DNA from: Ignavibacteria bacterium
Lineage (GTDB): Bacteria; Bacteroidota; Ignavibacteria; Kapaibacteriales; UBA2268
DNA: 64,000 bases
NCBI GenBank assembly: GCA_031261605.1
Contig: JAISJI010000036.1
Location: 1-64,000, forward strand
Direction of reading: 5' to 3'
Shown: piece by piece, positions 61,223-64,000 of the stretch
Numbering within the stretch: position 1 is the stretch's first letter
How the letters are laid out: each line of letters begins with the position of its first letter
Made by a program: the position numbers and the translations under genes
Notes under the pieces: model-generated
Databases searched by the model: none
Told to the model about the DNA's origin: nothing
Seen by the model: only the letters and a program-made list of their open reading frames with translations

Positions 61223-62879
61223 TTTGTCTCTTACGGAACATTTGTATTATCACAGCAAGAACAGCAACAACAGACGCTATTTCAGGTAAGAAGTCGCCAT
61301 AGAGAGTATATATCGTCTTGTTGTCAGCGTTCATAATAGGGATAGATGCAGCAATGGCTACTTGCTCGTATTGCGGAACACGCGACATAGTTTTCCCAAT
61401 AGGTGTAATGAAGCCGGTAACTCCGCTATTAGCGGCTCTCGCAACATATCGGCGGTTCTCTATTGCACGCGTAGCAGCAATAATGAAATGCTGCTCCGGT
61501 CCGGGAGAATAGTTATACCAAGCGTCATTCGTAATAACCACAATGATATTTGCACCATTCTCCACAAATTTACGAACAAAGTCCGGATACACGGATTCAA
61601 TGCAAATTATCGGCGCTATCTGTGCTGTTCTGCCGTCATTACGGACGGTTAAGCATTCCATTTCCGTGCCTTTAGTCCAACTGGAGATACCTATCCCCCA
61701 CTTCAACCAATCCTTTGCAAAGCCCAAATATTCAACATAAGGAAAGCCCTCTGCGAATGGCGTGAGTTTGCCTTTATCGTGGAATTGCAGTTCATCTATT
61801 CCGTCCTTCTTAGTATTAATAAGCAGAGCCGAGTTATATGACGAATACGGCTGGTTAGTATCTTGCAAAAAATACGAAGTGGTAATCGGCTGCTCAGCAT
61901 CCTTATTCCAAAATCGCAAGCGTGCAATACCAGTAAGCAACGACACATCGTTTTTCACCAAATTATCCGTTATAATATCCAACTTCATATCCCTATTTAC
62001 AGATAAATCTAACATCGGAATAGCCGTTTCGCTCCATATACATAAGTTGAGTTTGCCGTCCTTTTGGATAAGCGAGTCCTGCAACCGCAAATGCGTCATA
62101 ATCTGTTCCATACCGGACTTCTCCCACTTGTCCCATGGATTTACATTCGGCTGGAGCAATCCAATATTTATGAAATCATTCTGTTCCAAGTCCTCCATAT
62201 AATCGTAATTAGAGATAGTGATATATCCATAAACCATTGGCAGAACAATAGCAGCATATATGATAGTGGCATATATCTTTTTCTGTGTTGTACTAAATAT
62301 ACTACGCCAAGCAAACTTCCCATCTGATTTTTTTCCATCTCGCAAAAGCATAAAGATTAGCGTATTGACCAATGCAATGAGCAGAACCGGCAGCCAGATA
62401 CCCGCTATATCTAATATCTGATACCAAGTTAGATTGGTATATTGCGTATGTGCAATGGATAGCCACGAGTAGCCCATATCGCCGATGCTATGTAGCCATT
62501 CAAATATAGTCCAGAATAGCGGAAAGAGCAGAACAGCAAAGCGTTCATTCGTCAATTTACGCGAAATGTAGTAAAGAATAAATGGAAGGAAGAAAAATAT
62601 TGGATGAGCAATATCCAATGCTACACCCGACCAAAATAGATATGGGTCGGAATTCTCCTGTATCTTACTTATCCACCAATTAGAACTCAAATGGTATATA
62701 AAGAATGTAAGGTATATATATCGGAAATGGGTGTGCTTCTGCTCCGTATCGCTTGCGATTACAAATAGCAACGGAACGAACGCAAAGAATGCCGTAACAA
62801 ATACCGGAAATGGTGGAAATGCAGCCGATAATAGCAAGCCCGAAAATATTGCGTATAATAATTTATTTCTTGTCGTCAT
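61203..62879 (-). CDS. lnt: Apolipoprotein N-acyltransferase Lnt
   Basis: This 558-residue protein has about six N-terminal TM helices and a C-terminal nitrilase-like domain. The catalytic Glu-Lys-Cys triad can be placed: Glu in KLTPFAEGFPYVEY, Lys in GLLQPNVNPWDKWEK-adjacent strands (less sure), and Cys in IAPIICIESVYPDFVR. WSETAIP and NIIVVITNDAWYNYSPGPEQH are family hallmarks. Lnt adds the third acyl chain to lipoproteins, fitting the lipoproteins seen nearby. Confidence 0.93.
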   Translation of the reverse strand: MTTRNKLLYAIFSGLLLSAAFPPFPVFVTAFFAFVPLLFVIASDTEQKHTHFRYIYLTFFIYHLSSNWWISKIQENSDPYLFWSGVALDIAHPIFFFLPFILYYISRKLTNERFAVLLFPLFWTIFEWLHSIGDMGYSWLSIAHTQYTNLTWYQILDIAGIWLPVLLIALVNTLIFMLLRDGKKSDGKFAWRSIFSTTQKKIYATIIYAAIVLPMVYGYITISNYDYMEDLEQNDFINIGLLQPNVNPWDKWEKSGMEQIMTHLRLQDSLIQKDGKLNLCIWSETAIPMLDLSVNRDMKLDIITDNLVKNDVSLLTGIARLRFWNKDAEQPITTSYFLQDTNQPYSSYNSALLINTKKDGIDELQFHDKGKLTPFAEGFPYVEYLGFAKDWLKWGIGISSWTKGTEMECLTVRNDGRTAQIAPIICIESVYPDFVRKFVENGANIIVVITNDAWYNYSPGPEQHFIIAATRAIENRRYVARAANSGVTGFITPIGKTMSRVPQYEQVAIAASIPIMNADNKTIYTLYGDFLPEIASVVAVLAVIIQMFRKRQNAKEIG

Positions 62880-62983
62880 ATAAATAAATATACGGAAAAA
62901 TAATTAATTACAATAGGAATTTGATAAAAATATCGTATATTGATGGTAATAGTTAGTGTTTCAAATTATTATAACTTGCATTT

Positions 62984-63583
62984 ATGAAGGATTTTATTAA
63001 ACATATAGCATACGCATTATTGTGTTCATTTGTGTTTTTGCCAATTTGTATATCGGCACAAGAAGAAGAGGAATCTGATGCTATTCCAGATGATATATTG
63101 GAATTAATGAAATCAATAGATGGCTTCCATCCAGAACGCGATTTCTACGAAACATCCACTATATCCGGCTGGTTCAAAGAAGACGGCAAGGAATATGGCT
63201 TAATCAATGCACAGGTCGTTAATTTTGAATGGGATGATTACTCTGGTCATCAGACACAAACTCTATACCGCAGTTTTGAGGATGAGCATCAATACTCCAA
63301 TTACAAAGATTGGCTCTCCAATATGGATAAGCGTAAGAAGCTCGTCACCGTTCGCACAAGTTCCTCTAACGATGCCATACTAAACATATCATCGGACTTA
63401 AACTTCCCAGTGCAATTCAGTTATAAATTAGAATTTGAGGATAACGTTATCGCAACCGCATCTAATCCAAAATCCACCGGCAGAGAGTTGTTGTCATCCG
63501 AATTAGTAGAAACACCGGGCGTCTATCAGTTAAGCTACACCATTGACGGCTACTCCGGACGCACCACATTCATAGTTAAATAA
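62984..63583 (+). CDS. Secreted protein of unknown function
   Basis: This 199-residue protein has a signal peptide (IAYALLCSFVFLPICISA). It then has an acidic stretch (QEEEESDAIPDDILELM) and a beta-rich domain ending with GVYQLSYTIDGYSGRTTFIV. I do not recognise a family. Divergent from lnt. Confidence 0.65.
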   Translation: MKDFIKHIAYALLCSFVFLPICISAQEEEESDAIPDDILELMKSIDGFHPERDFYETSTISGWFKEDGKEYGLINAQVVNFEWDDYSGHQTQTLYRSFEDEHQYSNYKDWLSNMDKRKKLVTVRTSSSNDAILNISSDLNFPVQFSYKLEFEDNVIATASNPKSTGRELLSSELVETPGVYQLSYTIDGYSGRTTFIVK

Positions 63584-63689
63584 ATTGAAACAAAAACCTA
63601 TTCTTTACGTATATAGAATGCGGGATAAGTATGTAAAAACGATTTCACCGCAATAGTAATTTAAGTATCCACCATTATTTATTGATAAA

Positions 63690-64000
63690 ATGAAAAAAAA
63701 ATTTGATAAACAAAGTATTGATGAAATTACTGAAATTCTCCAATCTAAGCCAGAAGTAGTAGATAACAATAGTTTTAATTGGAGTTTAAAGTCAAATAGT
63801 TATTTACCAAATATTAACGTGACATTGTTCGTAGACCTTGATGGTGATGGGTATGGAATGGTGTCTGTCCACACAGTATTAGGATATTATGAACTGCATA
63901 ATGTCCGGTATTGGAGTAGATTTGCTACAAATGAGGTGGTGTTCTTTGCTGAAGAGAACGGCCATATATCTTCGCTATTCGTTAGCTACGAAAATGGCGT
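63690..64000 (+). CDS. Unrecognised protein, cut by the right edge
   Basis: A frame opens at ATG 63690 and runs to the edge (103 codons). It starts MKKKFDKQSIDEITEILQSK, without a signal peptide, and contains FVDLDGDGYGMVSVH, an EF-hand-like acidic loop. WSRFATNEVVFFAEENGHIS follows. The Bacteroidota-like codon use and lack of stops suggest a real gene. The gap before it (63584-63689) holds only a weak hairpin. Confidence 0.6.
   Translation, partial: MKKKFDKQSIDEITEILQSKPEVVDNNSFNWSLKSNSYLPNINVTLFVDLDGDGYGMVSVHTVLGYYELHNVRYWSRFATNEVVFFAEENGHISSLFVSYENG

Overview
The window is AT-rich bacterial chromosome of Bacteroidota/Chlorobiota/Ignavibacteriota (FCB) character. The evidence is type IX secretion (T9SS) type-A sorting domains, several promoters of the Bacteroidota form (TTG, about 19-20 bases, TAnnTTTG), a bifunctional-nuclease/UVR protein, a FeoA-FeoB fusion and a CzcA-TolC fusion. 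It also carries a flagellar basal-body operon, which most Bacteroidota lack, so a flagellated FCB lineage such as Ignavibacteria or Kapabacteria is the best guess. That placement is inference from gene content.

Layout. 1-6460: a complete type V-A CRISPR-Cas locus on the minus strand (cas12a, cas4, cas1, cas2, leader, array). The array runs off the left edge, and the locus sits 117 bases downstream of a tRNA-Met. 6737-16332: housekeeping genes on the minus strand (bifunctional nuclease, rsmA, FKBP isomerase, ridA, ftsK, an OmpA-type protein, feoAB). 16502-24250: plus-strand flagellar operon flgB-flgC-orf-fliE-fliF-fliG-fliH-fliI-fliJ, closed by a bidirectional terminator. 24312-27245: a small membrane protein and a tandem GT2/TPR glycosyltransferase. 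27405-28067: a decayed T9SS-secreted protein.

28141-41055 is an accessory, defence-rich stretch. It opens with a promoter that starts a strongly structured RNA, followed by an 18-codon ORF and three small unrecognised genes (two with an N-terminal membrane segment) ending at a strong terminator. Next come a type III restriction-modification pair (mod, res), a remnant ORF ending in an inverted repeat, and a PLD/SNF2-type helicase (frameshifted) paired with a large Eco57I-like adenine methyltransferase. 41134-47014 is a heavy-metal efflux cluster (small Cys/His protein, CzcA fused to a TolC-like domain, CzcB). 47153-49204 encodes an unusual soluble Clp-like AAA ATPase fused to an FtsH-type M41 peptidase.

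49242-49934 is a graveyard of an internally deleted metallo-beta-lactamase-fold gene and a T9SS-domain scrap. 49935-64000 returns to ordinary content: murQ, a HAD phosphatase, a DedA protein, lipoproteins, a T9SS cargo protein, grpE, a pair of small two-TM proteins, a patatin-type outer-membrane phospholipase, comEC, lnt and two unrecognised genes, the last cut by the window edge.

The most promising undescribed items are the structured RNA plus small-protein cassette (28141-29786) and the AAA-M41 fusion. The helicase/methyltransferase pair with its frameshift comes next.
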